64,000 bases of DNA from Harmothoe impar (lineage: Eukaryota; Annelida; Polychaeta; Phyllodocida; Polynoidae): NCBI GenBank assembly GCA_947462335.1, contig OX381707.1, forward strand, positions 79,136,610 to 79,200,609, read 5' to 3'. The notes beneath the pieces are model-generated. The model was not told the DNA's origin and searched no databases. It saw only the letters and a list, made by a program, of their open reading frames with translations. Each line of letters starts with the position of its first letter. Position 1 is the first letter of the stretch. This document shows positions 31,907 to 45,598 of the stretch, piece after piece. A program made the translations under genes and the position numbers.

Positions 31907-32500
31907 GTTTATAAACCTTTATGTTTTGACATTCATAAACCTTGTAAAATTACGTAGTTTACAGTCGAAATCAACGTATATCTACGCCTAAGCTCTGTAT
32001 CTGTATTTACAGGGTGCAGACCTGAAGGGTCTCACCAGATTTCTTGCTAAAATTAAGCTTGAATAAATCAATCAGAGTTAACCACAATTTCCTTTCAATT
32101 CAGAATCTATTGCAAAAAGCTTGGGAAATCAAAGCATTTCATGATAATAAAGGATTTTCTCGAAGACTCAGAGCAAAAACTTGAAACAAGAAACATGCTT
32201 ATGGTGAGTGAAAATTTAGAAAATGTGAAAATAAGTTGTTTGCAAAGGCAGGGTGAAAGGTAGCACTTAGTCAAGGGGGGAAGTTGTGATAGTACAGTGG
32301 CCAGGTTTCTCTATGTCAGCCACTCACTACACCAGGACAACAACAGGCATTGATTTGTTTGGTAGCAGTTCCTTACAGTGCAGTTTTGGTACTGAGAAGT
32401 CAGGGTGAACAGGAATGTGCTGTTACAGAGACCAGGTAGGGAGCCAGGCGTGAGAGCTGTGTGTAAAGGGAGGCTGACAGTATTCAAAAAGTATTATTTA

Positions 32501-32875
32501 GGCCACTCAAAAAAAAAGGGGTTTCTCATCACCAAGGTCTGAGAAATCTGACGAGGGAGGTTTTTTTCTCTTTTTTTCTTTTTTTTTACTCGCAGGCCAA
32601 AATGACTAGGAGAATTTACGTTTTTTTGTAACCAAAATTCAGATTTAATTGGTAAAGAATTAATTGATCTTTAAAAGTGGAGAAAATGTAAGTTTTGTCC
32701 ATACCATGGCATTACTGGCATTATAATCTTTAATTTGATACCAAATGTGACCAATTTTGTTCATTTTTATCAGGTTTTCCATCAAAATTTGGCAAAAAAA
32801 AAAAAAGTTTTCCTCAAAATCGGATTTTTTTGATGCGCGCGGTGATGAGAAACCATCTTATTTTTTTGAGTGGCC
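32501..32875. mobile_element. TTA-flanked MITE with GGCCACTCAAAAAA ends
   Basis: GGCCACTCAAAAAAAAAGGGG with TTTCTCATCACC faces GGTGATGAGAAACC with ATCTTATTTTTTTGAGTGGCC. TTA flanks both sides (32498-32500 and 32876-32878). The arms are about 37 bp and there is no ORF. It lies within unit B and is not seen in unit C. Confidence 0.75.
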
Positions 32876-33944
32876 TTAACATTACACATGAGGATTTGTT
32901 ACCTGTATGGATTATGTAAAGGATTGCTACTTATTTAAAGTGGAGGAGAACATCGGATTGTGCAACTGTTTAATTACCTCATGACCAACGCATGATTTAT
33001 TTCCCCAGTTAACTTTTTGTTGTTGTATAGTGTGTGATGTTGCGTTGATACTCACTTCACTACTGCATGAAAGAAGTTTTTTGTTGTTGTTGTTTGTCAT
33101 AATAGATTATTACAATTATATTAATTGTTGATGGATTGCTGGTGATATATATTTTGGAGCTATACAAGTTCTTTATTCTGCCAGGGTATTTAAATGAGAA
33201 TGATGTCTTCGTATACCTAAAAAGAAGAGACAGACAACCATGCAGGCCAGCGGATATTCTGACAAGGTCTCAAAGGAAGACTGTCAGTGAACTTTACTCT
33301 AGTTGTAAGGTTTGATTGAGGTTGAAGACTGACAAAAAATAGAGAAGATGATGACAAGACCCATTTCCTCAAGAACGTTCCCTTTCTGTAAGACACAAGA
33401 AACTACTAGACGGACTGCACTACACAAGAAACTGCCTCATTGAAAAGGCTTGATGTGTGACTGAGGACTAGTCACTAATGAAGGGGAATAGATGCAGTAC
33501 CTCAGATCACATAGTTCTAACACCTCATACCCTAGGGCTGTAGGTATCACAATATAGCACTCTAACTAATCACTCAGTCCTTATGGAGATAGATGTGAGA
33601 GAGTAAAAGATGATAATGACGCACTTGATAGAATTCCTCAGTGGGAAGAGGAGTGATAGGGAAAAGCAGACGGACACTTTGATAAAGGTAGAGTCCCTAG
33701 AGTGACAGTGTCAGTTTTCTGATCAGCTTTTAGAATCACTTCTGTGTATCTAAATTCACCAATACCCAGGTAGGGTACTGCACCTTGTGCTATGGAAGCG
33801 AGGTGGGTAGGTGTATGGGGAAGAGATAAGGTGTGGGTTGTGGCAATTAGACCCATTTACAGGTGCATCACCTAATAACTGTGCTATCTATGAGTTAAGG
33901 ATGATGTAAAGTGCCCCCTCTCAGGATAAGTAGCTGATGGTTGG

Positions 33945-33948
<4 letters not shown>

Positions 33949-34005
<57 letters not shown>
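33949..34005. repeat. (TA)n microsatellite
   Basis: An uninterrupted alternating AT tract of about 57 bp. Confidence 0.95.
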
Positions 34006-34007
<2 letters not shown>

Positions 34008-35996
34008 AGAATACAGGTCTTTAGAATAATTGCCATCATTTTGCAATATGAACAACTTGATTTTCTGGTGCCTTAATTAAGGTTTACGGTACCACTGCAG
34101 AATATTGTGTTACACCTAGATTTAAATACTGCTCTTGAGCAATGTTTTTGCCCAATGCAGACTGAAGCGAAGAAAAGTACTCTGGTATCCATGGAAGTAT
34201 TTTTTCATTAATTTATGAAAAACTGATTGCAAACAGGCCTTCAATAACATGAAGAGGGAGCCTCCTTTGAACCTTCAATGTATTTTATCACGGCATTTGC
34301 CAAAACGTGGTTTTCCTTTTATAGTCTTTTGGCTATTTAAAATGTAATCGCTCATTTCCTTCTCTTTCTCAGACCATTTTCTCAATTACAAGACCCTGTT
34401 TTCACCATTCCGATGAACAATTAATTTTTGTGAATGCAGTTTTCAGTAGCAGCAAACTCCTCTTTCATAGAGTGCAAAATGCAAAATAATTGAGGTTAAA
34501 AAAACTGGTGCTTGTCAGTGGATCTATGCCATCTGGCTAAAAAATGGGTTAAATAGCAAAGCTGATTTCTAACATACTGTATCAGGAGCCTCAGGATTGA
34601 TATGAGCCTCCAGGTTGATGTTATAATATCGGAAATAGGGTCTAGAAGCTCAAGGCCTGCGGAGCAAAGGTAGGGTTGGCAGCCAAGATAAATGCTGTGA
34701 GGCAACATGTGGCTCAGATCAAAGAGGAGGGATGCTTCCCTTGTCAGCGCAGCCTGCCCTGTCCCTCACCAATTTTCAAATTGATGTAGGCATGACTATA
34801 AAGAATTTTCTGTCAGTAAACGTTAAGGCAGAGTCATGACAGGTTACAACAGTTATTGCATTGTCCCTGTGTAATGAAAGAATCTGCCACCATTTAATTA
34901 CAATAAATTTGTATTTTTAGCTTACCTGTGTCAGACACTGCCTGTAATTAATGATACCTTGTTCAAGGAAAGGCTCTGAATATAGTTCCATGTCACACTC
35001 ATCTTTCAGTGTAACTGTGCTGTAGTTGCTAAACTTCTATGGGTGTCAGGGCATGCTCAATCCCATTGATTATAGGCTAACATACTGTTAGATATCAGTG
35101 TAGAGCTACTAGTAAGTAGGGTAATCTCATGGATATTGCAATCTCCTGTCCCCTTTCTTTATCAGAGCTTTGACGCCTTCTGTCAGGCTCACCATATCAT
35201 GGGACCATGCAATAAAAATAATGGACAGTCTGAGTAATGACACAGGCCCCCACCCAGGACACGCACAGCACCAGCAGCACAGGAAGGTCAAGGTTATACA
35301 GAAAGTAGCCAGTGCTCAGAAGGGATAATGGTAAACCATAATCAGAGCCGGCTCAATGAGGGTCTTTCTGCGGAGTGGTTTCTTTGATGCTGACTACACA
35401 CAGTCAACCTATCTATCCATCTTTCGCACAGTTCCCAAACTGCTCAAGATCACATTGTATCAGACTACATCTCATTGATGACTGTTTTATCAATTCTTCA
35501 TCATTTTGACAGAGATGAAAAACCAGCAATAGAGACCAATTTTAATGGGACGTTTGGAGGTTCTTAGAATCCCTACAATCTGAGCAAAAAAAGAAGTTCC
35601 CATTGAATGTCACCTGTAACCTGAAATCTTTTTCTGCTCAATGCTAATAGCATGACATAAAGGGAAAGATGCAGGCAGGGGCAAAAGGAGACAGGGACAG
35701 CAGAAAGGAAAGCAAGTAGTAAGCAGGGGAAGAAAAATAGTCCATAGAGGTGTGAAATGACGGAAGCAGAAAGAAAGAAAAGGGGCAGGGGGGGATAAAG
35801 GGAGGTTGAATGAGTAGCAGAAGAGGGATCGGGAGACAGGCAGGCACTGACAGAAGGAGAACGGGTAGAACTGGAGAGAAAAGAGCAGATTGGTAGAGAT
35901 TGAGGCACAGCGTCTTCAGTAGGGATGGAGTTGTGCAACTCCATGGTAGACTACATGCTCCACTGCTAGACCTGTAGACTTTATAATGGCCTGAAG

Positions 35997-36842
35997 CTAC
36001 ACTGTAAAAAATTGATTCACTCTGTAAAATTTAACGCTGATTCACCCGTTATTTTGAATACAATGAAGCATCGTAAATATCAGCCATTTCACAGCCGATC
36101 CTTGTAAAATGCTAACCTGGTTTGGATTACAATGATTCAATGTAAAAATTATCTTCTAATGTCGAATCCCAGAGGGAGACACATATAGTGGATCCTGCCA
36201 TATATGGCCTAGTTTGTAAGAAGGCTTTTCTGGAGAGGGTGAGCCCTTGAAGTGGAGTATATGTGTTGAAATAATGGCAAATTTCAATTAACGTATATGT
36301 TTGACAATTTAACAATTCAATATTGTGATTGGTTTGATAAAATACCATGATCACTTCATCCAGAAGAAAGTAGCTATATGGATCTATACACCTATTTTGT
36401 GGTAACACACTATGCATATATCCCCACCTCTGGCACCTCTGGAAACTCTGCCTTGTACTAATCCTATAGAGTAAAACCTCTTGCATAGGCTATGGCTGGT
36501 ATGCAAGTCAGATCACCAGTGTTGCGTATAGGATCAGGGCAAAGTTAAAGTATGGCTCATCCGTAAGTTTTTAGATGTATACTACAGTAAGTAAAGTCAC
36601 CATAATCAGACTCCCTGTGAAGCTTATAGAATATTTTTAAAGTCTGTAATAGCACTGGCAATAACGCTGAATCTCTGTATATTTAAATACTCTGAATCTA
36701 TTAATGGTGATTCTACGTAAAATTAACCTTGATTCAGGGTAAAATTGACAGTGACTGTCACCGCAAAAAAAACGGTGAAAGTTATGTCCCAAAAGTTGCC
36801 TGTGATTCACCATTATTTTGACGACATTTTTTTACAGTGTAG
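35997..36842. mobile_element. DNA transposon remnant with CTACACTGTAAAAAA ends
   Basis: CTACACTGTAAAAAA at 35997 faces TTTTTTTACAGTGTAG ending at 36842. If the element starts at CACTGT, a TA target duplication fits (35998-35999 and 36840-36841), as in Tc1/mariner-like families. Internal motifs TGATTCAC, GTAAAATT and GAATC recur on both halves. There is no transposase ORF. A diverged relative is in the DHRS4 intron at 7421-7737. Confidence 0.6.
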
Positions 36843-39800
36843 TATCCTTAATTCCCATCTATCAAAACATGTTTGACATAAACTCCCGCCTGTGTGGCCC
36901 AAGGGATCATGTACCCATAGTATATTCCCAAAGCAGAGTAGCTATCTGCAAACACTAGTCACACTAAAACAGCATAGCCTGGAGTAGATAGACAAGAAGA
37001 GGGGAAAAGGTGGTGGTAAAGGAATGGAGAGAGGTAAAGCAAAGGACGGACAGAGATTTGGTGGGAGCTGGCAAGGAAAGGCAGGAGGGAAGGATAAGAT
37101 CGATGTTAAAAATCAGTTAATATAAAAAGACCTATGTGAATGTAAACTTGGGATATCTGAGAAAAGAATATGACAAAAATACAGGGTTAGGCTTATTCAG
37201 CATTCTGGAAGTGTGGCCCGGAAGGGGATGACGGAGATGAGTTACATGGGCGAGCGGACAAATGGAGATGGTCAAATGGAGTTCCTGGAGGTTTATTCAC
37301 CAATGCCACTTTCCTGCAAGCCAATGGTGACCACCAGGATGAGCACTGCATGTAGATGGGCTGTAAGATCCATACCACATACTAGGGTGTATGTGTCAGT
37401 GGAGGACTTAAAATGCCAAGCTCACTCGAGCATGGCAAAAAGTGTATGGAAGGAAAATGACGAAGGAGTGACGGTCTTACGAAGTATGTGAAAGAGGGAA
37501 GAAATGACAACAAAGATGTGAATAAAGAAGCATTCTTAGGAGATACACAATCCAACTTCAAAAGAATAATAATGTAATCCACCATAGCTGGTTTCTTGCT
37601 CCTGTCATTACCTTAATGGCCTCTGCTATTTTCATAGGTCACAGGGGCCCAATGTAAATGGTTGACAGGCGCCATGTACAGTCTTGATTCAGGACGCGTG
37701 GGTCCTTGAGATGACAAGCCACATGGTCTGTAATTCAGTACGGCCACGGCCTGTATCATGTGACAAGCTGACCTCTGACCTCAGTGTCAGATACATGAAT
37801 GTAAGGATGGTCAGTAGACGCTGGTGCCTTAGAAGCTGTCAGGTTGGCCAACATTTTCCTCACTCTCTAAACAGTTCTTAAGGTATGCAATGTTTCTGCC
37901 TCAAACTGAAAGCACATGTCATTCTTATGAAACATTAGTCTGTTAAGGGAACACTGAAATCCACATAAAAGGTGTTACGCACCTCACTGAACTTGTGAAA
38001 ATGCAGAGGTACAGAGATTAAGAGGTATTGCATGCAAAGCTAGTAAAACTCGTTGGGCATGAAAAGTTTGATTTTGGATAGAAGTCCTGTGTGAGAGCCT
38101 TGCTTAATGACTTATCCAATCTTGTCTTTACCTGTTACTGAGAAGTAGGATAGAGGAAAGCCATCAGCAGGTGGAGTCAGTCCTTTGCGGGTTTTTACCC
38201 CTGATTTCTGCCTGACCTGTCAGCTACAGTGACAGCTTGGGTGTGTGGTGCATGGGATGAGGGTTCTATGGAAAGGTCAGGTGGGATTTGACACTGGTGG
38301 ACTGGATGGGGGGGGGTAGGGAGTGGACAAAAGGATAGCACAAGGAGAGATCAAATGAGTGTTGATGTGTATGTGCTGACAGAGAAGATTGTTTTGTGGA
38401 TATTGCCATCAGAACACAGTTGTAGACTGAAGGTGAAGGGGGCCACCCCCTGGGAGCCCTAGTCTCCGGTAACCACCTGGGGAGACTCTATCAATAAATA
38501 ACTGTGCTTTCCAGTGCTGACATGGGAATAAAACAAGATTAAGATACAGAACCAAGTACAAGTGTACTTCTTATTTGGTGGCTGCTGGTATCATAGACAA
38601 CATACAGCAAAGGCAGTCCCACATACTCACATTCTTACATGATATGTCTTAAAGTCCCTGAACTCAATCAAATATGTTCAGGGTATGTGGGACGAGATAA
38701 AAGGATGAACACTGATCAGTAAAAACCATGATTACAACAAATGTGACAACAACAAAACAATTTTTGGGGCAGCATGGTGATGTTATGCTTTGTGATATTA
38801 TGTTGCATTGCTTGCAGCCACAGCATTAGCGTATCAAATGATTATTATGCCATAAGGCTTCATCCTATACTTTAAGGATTAAATGCTGTGACCTGAGTAT
38901 GCCTCATAAAAGCAGACTACCCCTAGCAGTTACATCTCCTATATCCATCACAACCGCGAGATGTCATTACTTCACTGTCCTGCCACATGCCACCTCCAGG
39001 CCCAGCAAGGCATGCTTAGTAGACGTCTCCCCATAGGCACTGAGTCATATGGCAGGCACTAGGATGGAGATGTAAAGGCAGCAGGGGAGTTGACAGTGGG
39101 ATATGTGAACAGCAGGGGAGGGGATGAATGGTAGAGGGCAAGGGGCAGGAAGAGTGATCAGTAGGACGAGTTGGGAGGAGGGGGGGTTGAATGGGACCTT
39201 TAAGAGGGGTCAGAAGAAGGTAAAGAGGATGAAACATAGAAATTGAGAGAAATTTTTATACTGCATGTAGGAAGGACATTGGAGGTAAATGGAACAAAAG
39301 GTGAGACAAAGGAAGAAAGAAAGAGAGGAAGAGTGTGTGTGGGTGAGAAAGAGGAGAAAAGGGTGGTTTATTACATCAATACCACTGAACAGCTACTATT
39401 AACCAATATTGAATCAGTAGAAAGTATACAGGACAGCAGGAGGGGGGAGGAGGCACGTTCAGGCATGTGTGTAGGGGGTGGGGACTGACTGTAGATAAGC
39501 TGTCTTTCAGCAGAATACAAATCAGAAAATAAAACACTATGCCACTAAAGCTGGGTACCCTTCTGCTCCTTCCAAAGCCTTTTTTTTGCAGACCTGTGCT
39601 TTTCTTCCCAGCACTATTCAAAGTGACATTCTGCCAGCGTATCTGTATGACAGGTGCCATTTGTACACCGTGCTTCAGGACTTGTGGATCACTGAGGTGA
39701 CAAGCCACGTGGTCTGTTATTCAGTACGGCCACAGTCAGTGTCATGTGACAAGTTGACCTCTGACCTGAGCAGCTGTCAGATTCACAAAAATCTTGCCAA

Positions 39801-42800
39801 GTCTTTTTTAAGCCTCAAGATTGGTATGGTTGTTCATGAATGCAGAACGATCAAAATGCTTTGTAGTTAATTCTTCAGTCTTCCTCAGATTGAGCAACTT
39901 TACTTTACAATGTTGATTATATGTTGTTAAAGTGCTAAATTATTACATATAAATCCTCTAGTGGAATGTGTTATAGAGTTTACCATCAACTCTCAGAGGA
40001 ATTGATTGGTAACCCCAAGTTTTTCTCTTTTTTCGGCACATTGTAAAAACCTAAGATAAATTTGTCTTGTCAAAGGAAATTACTCTAATTTATAGCAGAT
40101 TAGGTTCTTTTAGAATATCAGCATAATTGGCCAAGTATTTTGAAAACACCAATTTAGGACCATTTCAAAGTTCAAGTACTTTCTTCTTGTATGTCTTGCT
40201 TCCTAGAAAACCAGTAATCACAGCTCCCATACTTCCATCCACATACCTGAGCCTCAGCTTCACTGTGCTTACCTCTGTTTTAATCCTACCGCTTGACAAC
40301 TACACGTCTCTGTCTGAACAAATCAATGTTCTCACTTAACTCTCACAGCATATGCCACTTTGGCAGATACCCCTGCCTTGTCATTAGACAGTTCTCAGGG
40401 TGCACCTGGTGCATGCTGTAACAGATCACTATGGGGGGACATGGGGAGGTGGGTCTTGGTGAAAGACACAGTGTAGAGTGGATCAAAGCTTTCCCGCCTC
40501 CATAGCAACGTAATCTGAAAAATAAGTTTGCCATGGATACATACCATATGTAGGCTGCAGGAGGTGATGTTTATATATCTATATATGTATAATAGAAGCT
40601 CTACTCCATTTTTCCATCCTCACTTTTTCTGTCAAATTTCCAACCGTCCATCTTACTTATTCCCTCTTTAGTTTCTTGCTCACTTTTTCCTTTCTGTTCA
40701 AATATATATTTCCTTTAGACTGCATATCTGGACGTCAGGAAACATTCATAAGAGATCATATTTGACAACTTGGTATTGAACAAAACCATGCATCTTCAAA
40801 TTTCTACAAGACCATAGGTGAAGATCAAGATATAGAGGTATATAAGTATAAAAGCATAACTATAGAATAATATACTTAGAAGCCTCTGTCACCCAGCTCT
40901 ATGGGCATAATGTCCTAGTCTTTATTGACTCCACTATTTCACTTCAGCTATATTTATCATAAACAGAAAGATGTCTGCTTGATAAATGCAGCTCATTACC
41001 CCAGAGAGAACAAAAAGGCTCCATGAATAAATAAGTTTGAAACAGCTCAAATGACATGAATGTTATCTAAAGTTAGTGTGGACATTTATGAATTTTTTAT
41101 TTGTGATGTGCAAACAGGTGCAGGTGATGAATAATGTACATGTCTTTATGTATAACTGTATCCCTTCATCATAGACATCAGACCTGTCAGCTTTTCCCAG
41201 GCCCAAAAAAGAGGTATGATTCAAACAGCAAGGTGTGGAACTTTATCATAGATAGCTTGGATTATTTTGTTCATATCTTGAGAATTGCCTGAAAACTGTT
41301 CGTCATCACCAAATGATTGCTAAAGAATTAAGAAAACAAGAATCAAAATTTGAATCTTCCAAATTGAAAAAAAAGAAGCTAGGGTTGGCCCTTTTATGAA
41401 CCTAGGGTCGGGTTGCCTCAAAACACATCAATTAATTTAATTTGGCCTCACCATAAAGTGTGCTAGCTTTGGTATATCTATTCTACATGTATATGTCATA
41501 GATGATGGGTGGCAGATGTTAGGGATGTCCTGTTGTATTGCTGTGTTCCTTTATCATTGCTCATAGAACTGTCTACATCTCCCTCAGACCAATGCATTAT
41601 CCATCTCACCATTCACCAACCAGCCCACTGCTTCTAACACTTTGAGGCCCTTCTACACAATTGCCATTTACCCACCAGGCTACTGGTGTTGTACTTTAAA
41701 CATTTAATATCAACATCATGCTTTATTGTATAATTACATTTCTCATATATGTGAATAAAAATACAGCCTATGGTGCCTTTATCCATAAACATATTGTCTG
41801 CCTTGGGAGGATTTGTAAGAAAAGCATAACATTATTTTAAGCCATACAGTCCCCTGTTTATTTCCTACTCACATGGCTGCAGGATGATATTAATTACTGG
41901 CTGTGTATAGGGAGGAGTGTTTGTGGCTTCTGTGGGGGTAATATGTCATGGTGCTGTCACAGTACTGTGGTTGCTGTGCAGTATAGAGCTGTTAGAGCTG
42001 GAAGAGTCAGTTGGCAGCTGGTGGGGTTGACTTTGTACAGTGTAGGTACAGCCTAAAGAAGGCTTTGTGTGCCTGCCCCCTGCTATGCTGGGGAGGGGGG
42101 GGGGTTAAATAATTGTACAGTATGCACTATGTACTATATTCCTGCTTCAGACTCAACTGCTTTATAATTGTCCCTCATCTTCATTTTTCTTCTCAACCTC
42201 CATTATGTTCTTTGTGGTCTGATTTTTCCTTTGTCTTCTCAACATCATATAAAGTAGCATGGCATAACACACCCCAAGGTATCAATAGTAATAATCTAGC
42301 TTGTCACGTCATATCTGATGTTGTCAAGGATAATCATTACGTTGTTGAGATAGTAAGAACAACACAACCTGATTGGTTGGCATCGATCGATGACAACTCC
42401 CAGTGGTGATGTCACAAAAATGAGTGTTGCCAATTTCTGCTAAAGTTTGCCTACACAAATCTTCATGTTAATCTGTGGCAAAACCTCCCCATTCTAAGAA
42501 TTACAAATTTGACGCAGGGGCATCTTTAGCACAAGTTTGAATTATGGTTCTGAAATGAACAAATATTACTTGTTCTCCTGTCACCAAACGTGGCCGGAGA
42601 ACAGGTAGCCACTATGAGCTCTCTTTGTTGACAATGGATACCACCAGGTATGAAATATGTTAAATATTGATATAGGAAACTTTCTCAAGTAGACATTACT
42701 TGAGAGCAGCCATAAGACCACATGTCATGTGCCCATAGCATGCCATTTCCTCTTATCTGCGATACAGTCTTAAACATAGAGGTACTACAGTTGCAACCTG

Positions 42801-44040
42801 GAAAATACTTACTTTCATAGAGCCTGTCACAGGGGGACATTTGACACTCTCCAATCAGATACAATAAACACAGCAGTTGGGGCCAGCATGTGACGGGGAA
42901 GCTTTATATGATACAGAATATCACTAGTCAGGACTCTGGTCAGGACCCCCTCTGGTGTGAGAACACAGCACTACCATCATTAGACCTCAGTGGGAAGTGG
43001 TACCAACTGGAATAGAGGTATAGCATGGGAGACTGCTTCCACAGTCTCCTGATCACATAATAGAGACATCCTTTTGGCCCTTTGGCACACGTGTAGGCGG
43101 ATACCATAGGGGAATTAATTACTCTTTTACATGCTCTCCTTAGTCCAACAGCGTAAAGTGTGTTCATGGCATGACTCGTTAATACTTGGTGATAAGTTAA
43201 TAGCCTTTACATCTTTCAGAGAGGCGCCTTCGGTACAGCCCCAGCTCCCACATGAGTATATCACCCTTCATAGGGTCGCTGGCCAAGAATCACTCACAGC
43301 AGGGCTCTCCCTGATTGGCTTTCCGTCTGGGATTTTCTACAGTGTCTGGAAAAGCCACATGAAATGAAGTATGAATATAAGAGGTGTTGGCCACAAAACT
43401 GAAATGTTACTTACTCACAGATTAAAGATAGCGAGAAAGCTACAGCGGCACTTTCAAACAAGAAGAAAGGGTTTAATTTGAAGAAGTCTAGATGAAAGGT
43501 AAAACACAAAAGTAGAAGCCATTGGTTGAAATGAAGGATCTTATTCTTCCATTGCAAATTTTCCATGAGTTTGATATTTTGAGTTACTTGCCAGGGCTGC
43601 ATTGAAGCATCATGATGGCAAATGTCAACTTTTAGTAATATGCTTTCCATATAGGGTTAACCTCTCTTCCTCCCCTATTCAAGCACCCCTCTCTACTCTT
43701 CCTTAACGGAACTTTCCCCCATCTTGACACAGCTAATGTGGACGTGGGTTGAGCCCATCAAGGTCTGTGTCAGGTTCATTTGTAAGCAGGCCAGCACAGA
43801 CCGCTCCAGGTGCTTGTTGCTAACCAGCAAGGAACGGGAGGGGCACAAACTCCTGCCTCAACAAAGGGCCTCTTTCATATTACCATGTTTAGATTACTGT
43901 GTAATCAGAGGAAGGTTACCTTTATACTGAGTGCAGGAGATTCCACTCTTACATTACTATAAATATGACATGATCATCCTGGAACTGATTTCAGAAACTG
44001 GTATGTAGAGGCTAAATAGATCCATCTATGTATACATGTA

Positions 44041-45598
44041 AGGTAGGGTGCATTTTATGGATTTTACTTACTTTAAACTGTTTTTCAAAAAAAAAATTAC
44101 CATATCATATTCAGGAATTGCAATTGCTGAATATGATATGGTAATTTTCTTTTTGTTTGTTTAAACAAGTTTATTCATTCACATTATATTCAATGAATTT
44201 GACTCGAGTTACTTCGGCTTTTCTCCTTTGGCTTCACTGGGACAGACAATGATTTATATGATAATATAATATGATATGAGAATAATAGCAGTGTTAATTC
44301 CGACAAGGATAAAGTAAATTGTTCATATGGGTTTGAACATCCCTAGGTGTGACCTATCCACTTGACTTGTGAACCTATGCCAATAGGTTACTGCCATTCC
44401 AGCGTCCTTTCGGACAAGTAGGATGAAAACACATTAGTATGAGTGATGCGACAACATGGCGGTTTGAGTTGGATCTGGGTAAATCAATGAGGCTGTTCCT
44501 GGATCATAAGAGGGGATGCCATGTATCCTTTGAAATAATAAGCCGGATAGCATATTTATTTGCCGGAGTATAAACCCTTAAATCTAATATATATTTGCCA
44601 TAATATATTTTATCTATGAAATAAATGCACATTAAAAACTTTAGAAAAAAAAGAGAAATTACTGAGACATCTTAACATAGTGTGCACTGCTCTGCAATAT
44701 ATACTGTTGTGAGTCGCTATTTGTATTTAAAGAGAAAAGGGTGCACTGGTTGAAGGAGTGCAATGTGCTCTAGCACGGCTTGGTAAAAACATTGATCTGT
44801 GCGGGTAGCTTCATGTCCGAGGTCTTTACAAGCCCCTCCATGGAATTACCTAATCAGAAATTAAAAAATGAGATTTTAGGAGTCAGGGCACTCATGGGAA
44901 ATGAATATATGGAGTCGCTATGTAATATAAGCTTCTATGTGGGTCCTCACGTCCATGTCCTGACATGTCAGGTTTCTGAATACAAAACAAGAGTGTGAGC
45001 GACAGAGAGAAAAGGAGGACAGAGAGGGAGTACAGTTTGTGAACTAGTTCGAGCTATCAGTATCAAATCAGTCACTATTTAGATACATCTGACGGCACCA
45101 CACTAAAACCGGCCACATTCAAGTACACAAGCAGCTGCAGGTATGGCTCACATCTGTGTGACTGATCATTGGGTGATAGGCGAAGAGTCTTAGACAATCC
45201 CAAGCTGGCCCTAACGCGTCCGAGTGACATGGCTGTTATCTGAGGGGCCTAGACTGCATCACTTCCCCTGTAGATACCTACGCGGTACCCATCCACTTTT
45301 TTAATACTACAGCACCAAGCATACCAGAACTATTTTACCAGCAACCTTTGCTGCCAGTGATAATGCTCGGGAACAGAGGTTGAGATGGGGTCAGCTTGAG
45401 ATATTAGATTATGCCTTCATGCGGAAATGACACCAGTCTAGCCATGCACAATGAGGAATTACCTCTTCTGATTAGTTTTTGGCTGGAGACTCCATCATCG
45501 AGAACAATGCCAACAATATCTGATCCATCACACTCTTTAATATTTGCCTACCAGTCATGTGACACACACACAGCAATGATACTGCTCATTTATACTAT
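44041..45598. other. Spacer between unit B and the X-box palindrome
   Basis: I see no gene. It holds a 20-bp hairpin (44095-44146) and otherwise unremarkable DNA with short ORFs lacking recognisable domains or splice context. Confidence 0.5.
44095..44146. repeat. Perfect 20-bp hairpin, 12-nt loop
   Basis: AATTACCATATCATATTCAG (44095-44114) pairs perfectly with 44127-44146. The 12-nt loop is GAATTGCAATTG, itself partly palindromic. It lies about 50 bp beyond the right boundary of duplication unit B. Confidence 0.8.

Larger units (their letters stand above)
32015..44040. repeat. Segmental duplication unit B
   Basis: 32015-32370 matches 55829-56165 of unit C (GGGTCTCACCAGATTTCTTG, then AATCAAAGCATTTCATGA, then ACCAGGACAACAA). 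35525-35600 matches 56165-56240. From 36930 on it parallels units A and C to 44040. Compared with A and C it lacks the segment equivalent to 17880-20988: at 38385 CTGACAGAGAA joins GATTGTTTTGTGG. 32880-35520 is AT-rich DNA with no recognisable gene, apart from a TA microsatellite. No convincing exon is visible in the unit. Confidence 0.82.

Noticed and set aside
35573..35944. 123-codon minus-strand ORF
   Set aside because: It is low-complexity Ser/Leu/Pro sequence from a GGGAGACAGG-type purine tract, with no homologous frame in the other units.
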